From: Xanthobacteraceae bacterium
Lineage (GTDB): Bacteria > Pseudomonadota > Alphaproteobacteria > Rhizobiales > Xanthobacteraceae
Direction: 5' to 3'
Length of the DNA stretch: 42,053 nt
Assembly (NCBI GenBank): GCA_019746355.1
Contig: JAIESC010000130.1
Span: 1 to 42,053 of the forward strand
Shown here: in pieces, positions 8,052 to 17,560 of the stretch
Numbering within the stretch: position 1 is the first letter of the stretch
Layout of the letters: every line of letters begins with the position of its first letter
Position numbers and translations under genes: made by a program
The notes under the pieces: model-generated
The model's input: only the letters and a program-made list of their open reading frames with translations
Databases searched by the model: none
What the model was told of the DNA's origin: nothing

Positions 8052-10703
8052 ATGAAGTGGAATGGCGTCAAGATTCATCTGATCAGCATACCTCGACTCA
8101 TCATGGAGCGGCGAGCCTCGGCGCTTCTCGGCGCCGTGATGGTCTTGATGCTGTGGGCCGGCTTGTTCTTCGTCTATCGCGACAACGTCCAGCAGGACTA
8201 TCGCGAGGTCGAGCGTCGGAACCAGAACTATGCAATGCTCTTCGAGGAAAACGTACTCAGGTCGATAGGCGAGATCGACAAAGCGCTGCTGTATCTTCGG
8301 CGAAGCGTCGAGGCTTCAAAGGACAAGCAGGACTATCAGACCATCGTTTCAACGACGGACGTCCTTAGCGAAATCATTGTCCAGGTGGCGCTGGTTGACG
8401 CCGACGGCATCATCCAGGGAACGAACGCCCGGCCCGCCCCGAGACAAGGCATAAGCGTCGCTGACCGGGCACACTTCAAGGTTCATCTAAACAGCCAAGA
8501 CGACATCTTATTCATCAGTAAGCCGCTGGTTGGCCGCGCCAGCGGCAAATGGTCTGTGCAATTTACGCGCCGGTTCTCGAACAAGGATGGCAGCTTGGCC
8601 GGCGTCGTCGTCGCGTCGATGGACCCGGCGCACTTCACAAGCTTCTATGACAAAATCGACCTCGGCGCCACGACGTCAGTAACGCTGGTCGGCGAAGACG
8701 GCGCTGTTCGGTCGAGCGGAGGCGGCGAAGTGCCTAGGCTGGCCCTCGGCCAAGACATCGGTGGCACGGAGATGTTCGGTAAGATCAGGGGAGCAGGCAA
8801 TGCTTCAGCTGCCGACGCCGGTCCGTTCATCAACGATGACCTGCTGACGACGGCGCGCAAGGTCCGCGGTTACCCTCTTTGGGTTCTGGTCAGCACCCAT
8901 GAGGCGGACATCTACACCGCGTCTTGGTCGAAGCTGAAGCAGAACGCGTTGATCGTGGTCGCGCTGACGGCGCTGATACTGATCGCGCTCGAGCAGATTC
9001 TGCGCGCGGAAGATCGAGCTGCTCAGAAGGCCCGCCAACTGCAGCTCACCCTCGAGCACATTGGGCAAGGCATCATGTTGGTGACCAAGGATCGCGAGAT
9101 TCCGATCATCAACCGGCGTTGTGCCGAATTGTTGCTGTTGCCGAAGCAGCTCATTGAAACGGCACCACGACTCAACGAGGTAGCGCAATGCGTGGAAGGG
9201 AATGCTCATCTTCCATTGTGGAATGAAGCCGAGCTGGGGCTTGGTGAGAGTCAAGACACTAAACCTGATTCGAAAATCCCCTCGATTACCGACTACAAGC
9301 GTCCTGATGGGGTCTACATCGAGGTGCGCAAAACCAAACTTCCGGGCGGCGGCTTCGTACAGACCTTCACCGACATCACGACCCGCCGCGAAGCCGAATC
9401 CTATATTGCGAAGCTCGCATCCGAAGACCCGCTGAGCGGATTGCCGAACCGCCGCGTCTTCCAATCGCGGCTGCAAGCGACCTGCGACAGCGCGGGGGAG
9501 AGTCAGTACGCTGTGCTGTACATGGACATGGATCGATTCAAGGTGGTCAACGACACGATCGGCCATCGCGTTGGCGATCATCTCCTGATCCAGGTTTCCC
9601 AGCGGCTCAAGGCGGTGCTGCGCCCGTCCGATATTTTGTCGCGCCTTGGCGGTGACGAATTTGCGTTGCTTATGCCGCAAGTCAATTCGCGCTTAGAGGT
9701 GGAAAGGACGGCTCAGTGCATCATCGATTCGATGGCTGCTCCCTTCGTGGTTGATCATCACGTGATAGCGACCGCCATCAGCATTGGCATCGCAATGGGG
9801 CCGGGCCACGGCAAGACTGGAGATGACCTTTTGGTTGCGGCTGACCTCGCGCTTTACGCGGTTAAGCAAGATCAGCGTGGTACCTTCCGGTTCTTCGCCA
9901 AGAGCATGACCGACGAGGTAAATTATCGCCGCGAGATCGAACTTGATCTACGCGATGCGCTGGAAAACAAGGATCTTAGACTGCACTATCAGCCAATCGT
10001 TGACGTGCAGCGTAATATCATCGTGGGGATGGAGGCGCTGGCACGTTGGACGCACCCGACCAAGGGGGCGGTTTCGCCCACAAAATTCATTCCCATAGCG
10101 GAGGATTGTGGGCTGATCACTCCGCTCGGAAATTGGGTGCTGTTGGAAGCTTGTCGAACGGCAATGCAATGGCCAGCGGACATGAAAGTGTCCATCAATG
10201 TGTCGCCGCGTCAGCTCACCAATTCGAATCTCCCGGATATGATCCGTGACGTGCTCGCGACCACCGGCCTTGCACCCGAGCGGCTTGCATTGGAATTCAC
10301 TGAAACGATCTTCATGCAAGACAACGACGCGACCCTGTCGGCGCTCCACAAATTGAAGGACTTGGGTGTGCAGATCGCGCTTGACGATTTTGGCACCGGC
10401 TATTCGTCGCTGTCGTATCTCCGAAGTTTTCCGTTCGATACAGTCAAGATCGACCGTTGCTTCGTGTCCGATCTGGGCATGAGTACAAGCTGCAACGTGA
10501 TTGTCGAAGCAGTCATCCTCATCGCGAACGGCCTTGGCATTCGGACGGTTGCCGAAGGTATCGAGACTGACGAGCAGCTTCGCTTCTTGAGACTGCTCGG
10601 CTGCAAGGAAGTGCAGGGGTATCGACTGAGCCCTCCGGTGCCGTCTCAACAAGCCCTGCAGCTGATTGGGAAATGGAGCGCGCAGACGGCGTCAGCCGCT
10701 TAA
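8052..10703 (+). CDS. Sensor GGDEF-EAL protein with extracytoplasmic Cache-like domain
   Basis: This is an 883-residue c-di-GMP enzyme. A first helix lies near residues 22-42 (ALLGAVMVLMLWAGLFFVY). A periplasmic PDC/Cache-like sensor domain follows (about 45-290, with GISVADRAHFKVHL and SVQFTRRF as in that family). A second helix near 297-313 leads to a PAS-like domain, then GGDEF (motif at 533-537) and EAL (motif at 661-663, with EFTET, DDFGTGYSS and TVAEGIET). All catalytic motifs look intact, and an RxxD inhibitory site (RPSD) precedes GGDEF. It stands alone, about 180 bp after the TSUP gene. A start at 8103 is possible; neither start has a clear ribosome site. Confidence 0.93.
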   Translation: MKWNGVKIHLISIPRLIMERRASALLGAVMVLMLWAGLFFVYRDNVQQDYREVERRNQNYAMLFEENVLRSIGEIDKALLYLRRSVEASKDKQDYQTIVSTTDVLSEIIVQVALVDADGIIQGTNARPAPRQGISVADRAHFKVHLNSQDDILFISKPLVGRASGKWSVQFTRRFSNKDGSLAGVVVASMDPAHFTSFYDKIDLGATTSVTLVGEDGAVRSSGGGEVPRLALGQDIGGTEMFGKIRGAGNASAADAGPFINDDLLTTARKVRGYPLWVLVSTHEADIYTASWSKLKQNALIVVALTALILIALEQILRAEDRAAQKARQLQLTLEHIGQGIMLVTKDREIPIINRRCAELLLLPKQLIETAPRLNEVAQCVEGNAHLPLWNEAELGLGESQDTKPDSKIPSITDYKRPDGVYIEVRKTKLPGGGFVQTFTDITTRREAESYIAKLASEDPLSGLPNRRVFQSRLQATCDSAGESQYAVLYMDMDRFKVVNDTIGHRVGDHLLIQVSQRLKAVLRPSDILSRLGGDEFALLMPQVNSRLEVERTAQCIIDSMAAPFVVDHHVIATAISIGIAMGPGHGKTGDDLLVAADLALYAVKQDQRGTFRFFAKSMTDEVNYRREIELDLRDALENKDLRLHYQPIVDVQRNIIVGMEALARWTHPTKGAVSPTKFIPIAEDCGLITPLGNWVLLEACRTAMQWPADMKVSINVSPRQLTNSNLPDMIRDVLATTGLAPERLALEFTETIFMQDNDATLSALHKLKDLGVQIALDDFGTGYSSLSYLRSFPFDTVKIDRCFVSDLGMSTSCNVIVEAVILIANGLGIRTVAEGIETDEQLRFLRLLGCKEVQGYRLSPPVPSQQALQLIGKWSAQTASAA

Positions 10704-10733
10704 GCCTGTGCGCCGGCAGAGGCTGGATCCGTT

Positions 10734-11477
10734 CTAGTGCTTCAGCAACAGCGAGCCGAAGCCGTCGACCTTGTCGTTGATGCCGTTCTGCCGCAGCGCC
10801 CACCAGTAGATGCAGGTGTTGATGGCAAGCACGGGCTTGTCGAGCCAGAACTCGGCGATGCCGGCGAGGCGGGCCATCGCCAGGTTGGTGCCGACCTGGA
10901 TGATGGCGTCGACGTCCGGACCGTTCACCTCGACGATCGCGTCGCGCAACTCGCGCTCCGAGACATGCGCGATCAGCACCGGGCTTTGGCATTTCAGCCC
11001 CTTGAGCCGCACGATCTCGAAGCCGCAGTCCTCGAAGAAGCGACGGACCTGATTGTCGCCGACCGGCATGTAGGGGGTGATGACGCCCAGGCGCCTGGCG
11101 CCGTAGAGCTTCAAGGCCTGCTGCGAGGCGTCCGAACCCATGCAGACCTTGACGCCCGAGCGCTGCTCGACCCGCTGTTGCAGCTTCTGGCTGCCTTCGA
11201 GGCCGTCCCAGAACGTCTCCGATGACATGCCCATGACCAGATAGTCGGGTTCGCAGGTCATCACCCGGTCGACCGTGTCCATCATCGAGCTGCGGATGTT
11301 CTCCATGAGCTGGTTGAAGTCGTCGTCGTTGTGGATCGGGTCGTTCGGGATGGAGATGCGGCCGAAGTGGTTGGTGACGCCGCGCGGCGCCATCGCGTCG
11401 AACTCCGGCTGCACCGAGGTGTTGGTCGACGGCGCGATCACGGCGAACTTCTTGCGGAAACCCAGGGAGTCGGTCAT
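10734..11477 (-). CDS. Asp/Glu racemase-fold protein (maleate isomerase / arylmalonate decarboxylase-like)
   Basis: The 247-residue product matches the maleate cis-trans isomerase/AMDase branch of the Asp/Glu racemase superfamily: KFAVIAPSTNTSVQPEFDAM at the N-terminus, LGVITPYMPVGDNQVRRFFE in the middle, and VLAINTCIYWWALRQNGI near the C-terminus. Family members usually need one or two active-site cysteines. Here the first position reads MGMSSETF (about 82-89) and the second VGTNLA (about 195-200), so both appear to be missing. It may act differently or only bind its ligand. The start at 11477 (MTDSLG) is preferred over an upstream TTG. It is divergent from the HpaB-type gene and may serve the same pathway. 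Confidence 0.85.
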   Translation of the reverse strand: MTDSLGFRKKFAVIAPSTNTSVQPEFDAMAPRGVTNHFGRISIPNDPIHNDDDFNQLMENIRSSMMDTVDRVMTCEPDYLVMGMSSETFWDGLEGSQKLQQRVEQRSGVKVCMGSDASQQALKLYGARRLGVITPYMPVGDNQVRRFFEDCGFEIVRLKGLKCQSPVLIAHVSERELRDAIVEVNGPDVDAIIQVGTNLAMARLAGIAEFWLDKPVLAINTCIYWWALRQNGINDKVDGFGSLLLKH

Positions 11478-11713
11478 CGGCGGGGTCTTCGGCCTTCGTT
11501 GGGGAACCAAGTGCGCGACCGTAGCGGCCCGGTGACGGAAAGCAATTGCCGGAAACGGCAGGGCAAGAATGCAGGAAAGACGCCATTCCGGCCAGTTGGC
11601 TAGCTCACTGAGTTGGGTAATTCTGTGGTGCCGTGTGGTGCCTTGCCGCCGCGAGTTGCGGTTCAGGCGGCTCGGGCCGCAGGCGCACGATCGACATCTG
11701 AGAGGAGAGGACC

Positions 11714-13186
11714 ATGTTGCGCACCGGCAAGGAGCATCTCGAGTCGCTGCGCGACGGCCGCGTGGTCTATGTCGGCAGCGAGCGCATCGACGACGTCACC
11801 CGCCATCCGGCGTTCCGCGAAGCGGCCAAGACGGTCGCCGGCATCTACGATCTCAAGGCCGAGCCGACGAACCGCGACGTCATGACCTACGAGGAGGGCG
11901 GGGCGCGTCATTCGATCTATTTCCTGCGGCCAAGGACCCGCGAGGATCTGCAGCGCCGGATGGACGGGCATCGCAGGATCGCCGAGTTCACGTACGGCAT
12001 GTTCGGCCGGTCGCCGGATCACGTGGCGTCGTTCGTCACCGGCATGTCGATGAACCCGCAGGCGCTGCCCGCGCCGCACGGCTATGCGGAGAATCTGGAG
12101 AAATACTACCGCGCGATCCGCGACAACGACACCTACGTGGTCTATGCGGTGGTGCCGCCACAGGCGGCGCGCAATCCGGAATTCTATCACAAGAAGAACA
12201 TCCCGGTGCCGACGCTTCGTGTGGTGCGCGAGGACGACGATGGCGTCGTCATCTCCGGCATGAAGATGCTCGCGACCGGCGCGCTCTATGCCAACGAGAT
12301 CTGGATCGGCAACGTCATCCCGCTCGCGCCCGATCAGGCCAAGGAGTCGATCACTTGCGCGATCCCGTGCAACGCCCCGGGTCTGACGCTGTGGTCGAGG
12401 AAGCCCGCCGCGGCAGGACTCACCTCCGAGTTCGATTCGCCTTTGGCCTGGCGCTATGACGAAAGCGACAGCATGCTGATGTGCGACAACGTCAAGGTGC
12501 CGTGGGAAAAGGTCTTCGTGCACGACGATGCGCTGCTTTCGCGCGACATCTACATCAAGACGCCGAGCCACTGCTTCGGAAATCACCAGTCCAATGTGCG
12601 CTACTGGTCGAAGATGCGGCTGATGCTCGGGCTTTGCAGCCGGATCGCCAACGCCACCGGTGCCGACCAGGTGCCGGCGGTGCGCGAAAAGCTCGGCGAG
12701 ATGGCGGCGATCGAATCGACCATCGGCGGGTTGATCCACGGCCAGATCAACGCGTTCGAGACCTGGCCCGAGGGCTACGTCTGCTTCAACCGCCGCTTCA
12801 TGTATGCGGGGCTGGAGTGGTGCACGCAGAATTACAGCCGTTTCATCGACGAGTTGCGCACGCTGTGCGGCGGCGGCGTGTTCCAGATGCCGGCGGACAT
12901 CTCGGTGCTGGATGATCCGCAGCTTGCCGAACAATTCGGCACTTACTGGCAGACGCCGCAGGCGGACTCGATCACGCGTATGAAGCTGTTCAAGCTGGCC
13001 TGGGATATGACCGGCTCGGAGTTCGCCGGCCGGCATCTGCAATACGAGAAGTTCTATGCCGGCGCATCGTTCATCATCCGCAATCATTCGTATCGCGAGA
13101 CGCCGTGGGCGGAGTTCAACGCGCTGGTCGACAAGGCGATGAGCGGTTACGACGTGCCGAAGCCGGGCCGGCAGGCGGCGGAGTAG
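11714..13186 (+). CDS. 4-hydroxyphenylacetate 3-hydroxylase (HpaB) family FADH2-dependent oxygenase
   Basis: The 490-residue product has the usual length and order of HpaB-type oxygenases, which hydroxylate phenolic rings ortho to an OH using FADH2 from a separate reductase. Seen: an N-terminal LRTGKEHLESLRDGRVVYVG and TYGMFGRSPDHVASFVTGM. These are followed by YVVYAVVPPQAARNPEF, the acyl-CoA-dehydrogenase-like core (GMKMLATGALYANEIWIGN), VPWEKVFVHDD and a C-terminal LFKLAWDMTGSEFAGRHLQY. A strong ribosome site (AGGAGAGG) precedes ATG 11714. No HpaC-type reductase is in the window. The substrate is not determined; the family also covers chlorophenol and pyrrole-acid hydroxylases. Confidence 0.9.
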   Translation: MLRTGKEHLESLRDGRVVYVGSERIDDVTRHPAFREAAKTVAGIYDLKAEPTNRDVMTYEEGGARHSIYFLRPRTREDLQRRMDGHRRIAEFTYGMFGRSPDHVASFVTGMSMNPQALPAPHGYAENLEKYYRAIRDNDTYVVYAVVPPQAARNPEFYHKKNIPVPTLRVVREDDDGVVISGMKMLATGALYANEIWIGNVIPLAPDQAKESITCAIPCNAPGLTLWSRKPAAAGLTSEFDSPLAWRYDESDSMLMCDNVKVPWEKVFVHDDALLSRDIYIKTPSHCFGNHQSNVRYWSKMRLMLGLCSRIANATGADQVPAVREKLGEMAAIESTIGGLIHGQINAFETWPEGYVCFNRRFMYAGLEWCTQNYSRFIDELRTLCGGGVFQMPADISVLDDPQLAEQFGTYWQTPQADSITRMKLFKLAWDMTGSEFAGRHLQYEKFYAGASFIIRNHSYRETPWAEFNALVDKAMSGYDVPKPGRQAAE

Positions 13187-13310
13187 CGCGGTCGAACCCG
13201 GTCATGTACCAATCTGAAACAAGATCTGGCGCCAGACGGACGGCGATCTGTGAACGATTATCGATATTTCTATGGTTAACGCCAGTCGGCTGATCTAATT
13301 TCGTTGGTGG

Positions 13311-14372
13311 ATGCGGCGGTATAGGTTGGAGAGACCTGTGCTCCGTATCGCTTTGGCGGCGGGCGCGCTCGGCGCGGCCTTTGTCCTCTCGATCGGATTT
13401 TTTGGAAACCGGACCGCCGCGGGTGACCCTGTCGGCCGCGCGGGGGGCGTTCCCGTTCCGCAGCTTGCGTCGGGCGCACGCAGCTTCGAAATCGGCTGGC
13501 GACCCGATGAGCAACTCGTCGCGCTTGGTGAAAGGCTGTTCTTCGACACGCGCATGTCCGGGACCGGCCGCACCGCCTGCGCGAGCTGCCACGACCCGCG
13601 CTACCGCTTTGCCGACCCGCGGCGTGTCAGCCTCTCCGACAACGGCAAACCGGGGCGCCGGAACGCGCCTTCGCTCTACGATGTCGGCTTCCGCCCCAGC
13701 CTGATGTGGGACGGCAAATTCCACGCGCTCGAGCAGCAGATGTTTGGGCCGTTCGCGAGCGGCGAGATGGGCATCGGCGTCGAGCACGCCGCGCAGCGGC
13801 TCAATGCGGATGAACGGTACGTGCATCAGTTTCGCGAGGCGCTGGGCAACTGGCCGACGCTGGACGGCATGGCGCGGGCGATCGCTGCATTCCAGCGGAC
13901 GCTCATCTCGCGCGAGAACCGTGTTGACCGCCTGCTGATCGCCAACGATGCGTCGGGCCTGACGACGCTGGAGCTCGACGGCTACGAGATATTCACCCGC
14001 AAAGCGCAGTGCAGCGCCTGCCACCGGCCGTTGCCGCTGCAACCCGACGGCCGGAAATACCGGCGGCCGCTGTTCTCGGATTTCCAATACCACAACATCG
14101 GTGTGGGCGGACGCTATGCCGCGCCTGATGCCGGACGCTTTGAGCTGACCCGGCAGCAGCCCGACTGGGGTGCGTTCCGTACCCCGCCGCTGCGCAACAG
14201 CACGCCGCCCTACATGCATGACGGCAGCTTCGCCACGCTGGAGGCGGTGGTGGAGTTCTACAGTGCCGGCGGGATCCCCAATCCCAACCTGTCGCCGCTG
14301 GTCCGGCCCCTGCACCTCAATGGCTATGAGAAGTCGGCGCTCGTGGCGTTTCTGCGGGCGATGGGAGAATAG
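13311..14372 (+). CDS. Di-heme cytochrome c peroxidase / MauG-family protein
   Basis: This 353-residue exported protein has an N-terminal signal helix (about residues 10-30) and two c-type heme sites, CASCH at 90-94 and CSACH at 214-218. This matches bacterial di-heme cytochrome c peroxidases and MauG-like enzymes. It also has the family's LFFDTRMSGTGRTACASCHD, RNAPSLYDVGF and FRTPPLRNSTPPYMHDGSF segments. It should act in the periplasm, reducing peroxide or oxidising a partner protein. ATG 13311 follows a GGTGG. It lies 124 bp after the HpaB-type gene on the same strand; a functional link to catabolism is possible but unproven. Confidence 0.9.
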   Translation: MRRYRLERPVLRIALAAGALGAAFVLSIGFFGNRTAAGDPVGRAGGVPVPQLASGARSFEIGWRPDEQLVALGERLFFDTRMSGTGRTACASCHDPRYRFADPRRVSLSDNGKPGRRNAPSLYDVGFRPSLMWDGKFHALEQQMFGPFASGEMGIGVEHAAQRLNADERYVHQFREALGNWPTLDGMARAIAAFQRTLISRENRVDRLLIANDASGLTTLELDGYEIFTRKAQCSACHRPLPLQPDGRKYRRPLFSDFQYHNIGVGGRYAAPDAGRFELTRQQPDWGAFRTPPLRNSTPPYMHDGSFATLEAVVEFYSAGGIPNPNLSPLVRPLHLNGYEKSALVAFLRAMGE

Positions 14373-14383
14373 CCCTCTCCACC

Positions 14384-14486
14384 GTCATTCCGGCAACCGC
14401 GCGAAGCGCGGTTGCCGGAATCCATAACCCCAATTCGTGGTTATGGATTCCGGGTTTTCTCGCTTACGCGAGCGCCCGGAATGAGT
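14384..14486. repeat. Palindromic intergenic element, GTCATTCCGG type
   Basis: The element begins GTCATTCCGG and ends CCCGGAATGAGTC. Inside are three nested hairpins: ACCGCGCGAAGCGCGGT, a long central arm (CCGGAATCCATAACC...GGTTATGGATTCCGG) and CTCGCTTACGCGAG. It sits between two convergent genes and could fold in RNA and act as a terminator or stability element. Related copies occur through the window. Confidence 0.85.
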
Positions 14487-14505
14487 CGTGGAGAGATAGA
14501 GCATC

Positions 14506-16254
14506 TCACTCCTCCGGAATAACCGGCAGCATCACATAGGCGTGCCTCCCGGGTCCCGCATGCAGCGTCACGTCACCGCCGAACACTGAGGCTGGCCGGT
14601 CGCGCGGATCGTCGTGGCGGAACGGGCCGACGCCGGTGAACGTGCCGAGCGTCTTCAGGCCGCCGCCACCGCCGCCCGGATAGACGTAGTCGCGGCCGCG
14701 CACCGTGAGCGCGAGGCGATAGCCCGCCGGTACGACGATGCAGGTCGGCCAGACCTCGACGTCGCATTCGACGACCTCGCCCTTCTTGAGTTTCTGCTCC
14801 TCGTCGTGGGTGTGATACGGCCGGTAGGGCAGGGAGAGCGTCTTGTCGAGCTTGCGATGCGACACGCGCAGCCAGCCTTGTGCGAGGGGGGTGTGCGGAT
14901 CGAGCGCGCCCTGAAACGTCAGCTCCTTCATGTCGGGCGAGAATGCGCGCACCACCAGGAACAGGTCGGCGTCCTCGGTCGCCGACGCGACCCAGAGCTT
15001 GGCCGCGATGGGGCCGGTGATCTCGGTGTCGCGCTTCAACGGCTCGGTCAGGAAGGTGACGCCGTCGCCCAGCCCCTTGTAGGTGACGCTGGCCTTCTTC
15101 GCCTGCCGCTTGGTGGACATCGCGAAGTTTGCGGGATCGAGGAAGAACTTGGTCCATTTTGTTCGCTTGAGCGGCCATTCCTTCTCGTGCCGCTCGACGA
15201 ACTTGTCCGGATGGCGGACCTGCAGCAGCACCTTGGGCTGCTTGTCCCAGCCGGTCTTCTCGCCCTTCAGGAAATGACCGAAGAACTGCTTCTGAAGCGC
15301 GACGCCATAGTCCGTGTAGAAATGCGTCCAGTGCTCGAGGCCGTGCGCTTCGAGCCACTTTTGCTTCGAGGCGGCACGCACGAAGCCCTCGAAATTGCCG
15401 CGCGGGTGCAGGCCCTGGCCGCCCCAGTTGGCGGCGGAGAACAGCGGCACCTTGACCTTCGACCAGTCCGGCATGCGCGACTGCCAGTAGTCGTCGGTGT
15501 CGAGCTTTCGCGCGAGGCAGTCCTCGTAGAAATTCCGCCGGTTGGCGCCGAGCTCCTCATCGGTCAGCTCCAGCGGGCCGGACACCCAGTCGCCGGTCAT
15601 GCGGCTGCGAAAGCCGCGCGAGCCGCGGCCGTGCTGCAGCGTATAGACCTGGTTCTCCGACCAGCCCTTGGTGAAGCCGTTGCAGAAGATGCCGCCGTGA
15701 TGCGCCATGTCGCGGTAGAAATCGGCCGCGCCCTCCCAAAGGCAGATCGCGGCGAGGTGCTTGGGCTGCAGCGCTGCGCATTGCCACTGGTTCTCGGCAT
15801 AGTAGGAGATGCCGTTCAGCCCGACCTTGCCGTTCGACCATGGCTGCACGCCGGCCCATTCGACGCATTGTGCGAGATCGAGCGCCTCCTGCAGCGACCA
15901 GATGTCGATCACGCCCGGCGAGCGGCCGGCGCCGCGGCTGTCGACGCGGATGCAGACATAGCCGTCCGGCACCCACTTCTCGGGATCGACCACCTCCCAG
16001 CACTGGTACTTGTTGGTCGAGCCGGTCGGCACGTCGGGGCGGATCTCGCACATGCGCTGCCACTGCTCATGATAGAGATCGTCGAAGTGCAGCCACTTGC
16101 CGTAGGGGCCCATCGTCATGATGACCGGATAGCGGCCGGCCTTGATCGGGCGATAGATGTCGCAGCGCAGAACGACGCCGTCGTCCATCGGGATCGGCAT
16201 GTCCCAGTCGATCCGCATGCCGTCGCGGATTTCGCTCACTTCCCGATAGCTCAT
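14506..16254 (-). CDS. CocE/NonD-family alpha/beta hydrolase (X-Pro dipeptidyl-peptidase-like), copy 1
   Basis: The 582-residue cytosolic-looking protein has the CocE layout: an alpha/beta-hydrolase core followed by a C-terminal jelly-roll domain (DADLFLVVRAFSPDMKELTF onward). The N-terminus shows the MDDGVVLRCDIYRP segment. The oxyanion and nucleophile regions are intact: VDSRGAGRSPG, then GLNGISYY with Ser150 as nucleophile. The usual acid residue in the 'GWYD' region reads NWGGQGLH (about 270), so the classical Asp appears to be missing. The family cleaves esters or amides. GGAGGAAA precedes ATG 16252-16254. A paralogue at 22302-24032 has the same change. It is convergent with the peroxidase gene. 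Confidence 0.9.
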   Translation of the reverse strand: MSYREVSEIRDGMRIDWDMPIPMDDGVVLRCDIYRPIKAGRYPVIMTMGPYGKWLHFDDLYHEQWQRMCEIRPDVPTGSTNKYQCWEVVDPEKWVPDGYVCIRVDSRGAGRSPGVIDIWSLQEALDLAQCVEWAGVQPWSNGKVGLNGISYYAENQWQCAALQPKHLAAICLWEGAADFYRDMAHHGGIFCNGFTKGWSENQVYTLQHGRGSRGFRSRMTGDWVSGPLELTDEELGANRRNFYEDCLARKLDTDDYWQSRMPDWSKVKVPLFSAANWGGQGLHPRGNFEGFVRAASKQKWLEAHGLEHWTHFYTDYGVALQKQFFGHFLKGEKTGWDKQPKVLLQVRHPDKFVERHEKEWPLKRTKWTKFFLDPANFAMSTKRQAKKASVTYKGLGDGVTFLTEPLKRDTEITGPIAAKLWVASATEDADLFLVVRAFSPDMKELTFQGALDPHTPLAQGWLRVSHRKLDKTLSLPYRPYHTHDEEQKLKKGEVVECDVEVWPTCIVVPAGYRLALTVRGRDYVYPGGGGGGLKTLGTFTGVGPFRHDDPRDRPASVFGGDVTLHAGPGRHAYVMLPVIPEE

Positions 16255-16339
16255 GTCGTTTCCTCCGCCGCGCTTATGGCTGGTTGTTGCCGCAATCGTG
16301 TTCGCTTGCTCGGAGGTTGTCCAGCGGCTAACCGACGCG

Positions 16340-16424
16340 GTCGTTCCGGGGCGCGAGCCATAAGCGCGTTCACGCGCGTCTTGGACGCGCTATGGCTCGC
16401 CGCTTCGCGACGCCCCGGAATGAC
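16340..16424. repeat. Palindromic intergenic element, GTCRTTCCGGGGCG type
   Basis: The ends GTCGTTCCGGGGCG and CGCCCCGGAATGAC are inverted with one mismatch. The inner arms GCGAGCCATAAGCGCG and CGCGCTATGGCTCGC also pair imperfectly. It lies in the divergent gap between the CocE-like gene and the ABC binding-protein gene, a less usual place for an element of this type. Confidence 0.8.
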
Positions 16425-16538
16425 GGCGGAGCGTGACGGCACGCGGCTTGCCGCGACGGAGGCGCTCAGACAAGATGGCCGAGGCACAAGCCCCGGAAAG
16501 TCTGGATTCATCGGAAGTTTCGAGAGAGAGGTTCGACC

Positions 16539-17546
16539 ATGCGTCTTCGCTTGCCGCTCGCATTCTCCGCCCTCGTGTTGCTGGCCGCCGCGGTGACGAC
16601 GCAGGCGCAGGCGCAGGCGCAAAGCGCCGCGACCTTCTCGCTCGATTTCCGCGCGCTCGGCCGGCACGCCGCCTGGTACGTCGCCCTGGAGAAGGGCTAC
16701 TACAAGCAGGCCGGGCTCGACGTCACCATCATCCCGAGTCAGGGCACGGCGCAGGCGATCCAGAGCGTGGAGAGCAAGGCCGCGCAGTTCGCTTTTTCGG
16801 ACGTCGCCGGGCTGGTCGCGGCGCGCGCCAACAGCGGCGCGACCGCGAAGATGGTCGCGGTGATTTACCAGAAGGCGCCGTATGCGATCTTTTCGCTGCG
16901 CTCGGGCGCCAACGTGGCGAAGCCGGAGCAGCTCGAAAACCTCGAGATCGCAAGCGGCGCGGGAAGCTTCACCCAGAAGGTGATCGAGGCCTACATGAAG
17001 TCGAAGGGCCTGAAACCCGAGACGGTAAAGTGGACCAACATCGATCCGGCGGCCCGCGTCGGCATGCTCGCGGCAAAGAAAATCCCGGCGATCGAGACCT
17101 TCGCCATGTCGATGCCGGGCGTGGTGAAGGCGGTCGGCGGCGCTGATGCGCAGATTTTCCTCCTCGCCAACAACGGGCTGCAACTTTACTCGAACGGCAT
17201 CCTGGTGCGCGAAGACTATTTGAAGGCCGAGCCCGACAAGGTGAAGGGCTTCGTCAAGGCGTCGCTGCAGGGCTGGAAGGACACCATCGCCAACCCCAAG
17301 GAAGCCGCCGACATCGTCATGAAGCACATCAAGGGTCTCGACGCCGAAGTCGTGCTGCAGGAGATCATCATCGTCAATGCGCTGGTTTCGACGCCCGACA
17401 CCAAGGCCAAGGGCCTCGGCACCATCGACGCCAAGCTGATGGGCGACAGCGTCGATCTCATCGCCAAGAACTCCGGCGCAGATGGCAAGGTCGCGGCGAA
17501 GGACGTGTACGACACCAGCGCGCTGCCCAACCCGCCGGTCAAGTAA
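16539..17546 (+). CDS. ABC transporter substrate-binding protein (NMT1/SsuA-like)
   Basis: This 335-residue exported protein has a signal peptide (PLAFSALVLLAAAVTTQAQAQ) and then the NMT1/SsuA-type fold: ARGRHAAWYV-like opening, VALEKGYYKQAGLDVTIIP, GTAQAIQSVESKAAQFAFSD, and LLANNGLQLYSNGILVRED. Such proteins deliver nitrate, taurine, sulfonates, thiamine precursors or aromatic acids to an ABC importer. GAGAGAGAGG precedes ATG 16539. The ATPase and permease that should follow are reduced to a fused remnant, so this receptor is an orphan here and may be non-functional or served by another importer. Confidence 0.9.
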   Translation: MRLRLPLAFSALVLLAAAVTTQAQAQAQSAATFSLDFRALGRHAAWYVALEKGYYKQAGLDVTIIPSQGTAQAIQSVESKAAQFAFSDVAGLVAARANSGATAKMVAVIYQKAPYAIFSLRSGANVAKPEQLENLEIASGAGSFTQKVIEAYMKSKGLKPETVKWTNIDPAARVGMLAAKKIPAIETFAMSMPGVVKAVGGADAQIFLLANNGLQLYSNGILVREDYLKAEPDKVKGFVKASLQGWKDTIANPKEAADIVMKHIKGLDAEVVLQEIIIVNALVSTPDTKAKGLGTIDAKLMGDSVDLIAKNSGADGKVAAKDVYDTSALPNPPVK

Positions 17547-17560
17547 GCGGCAAGCGGCGG

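Noticed and set aside
14614..16596. Long open frame (660 codons) on the + strand over the first CocE-like gene
   Set aside because: Antisense shadow of a gene with clear hydrolase motifs; composition is typical of a reverse reading.
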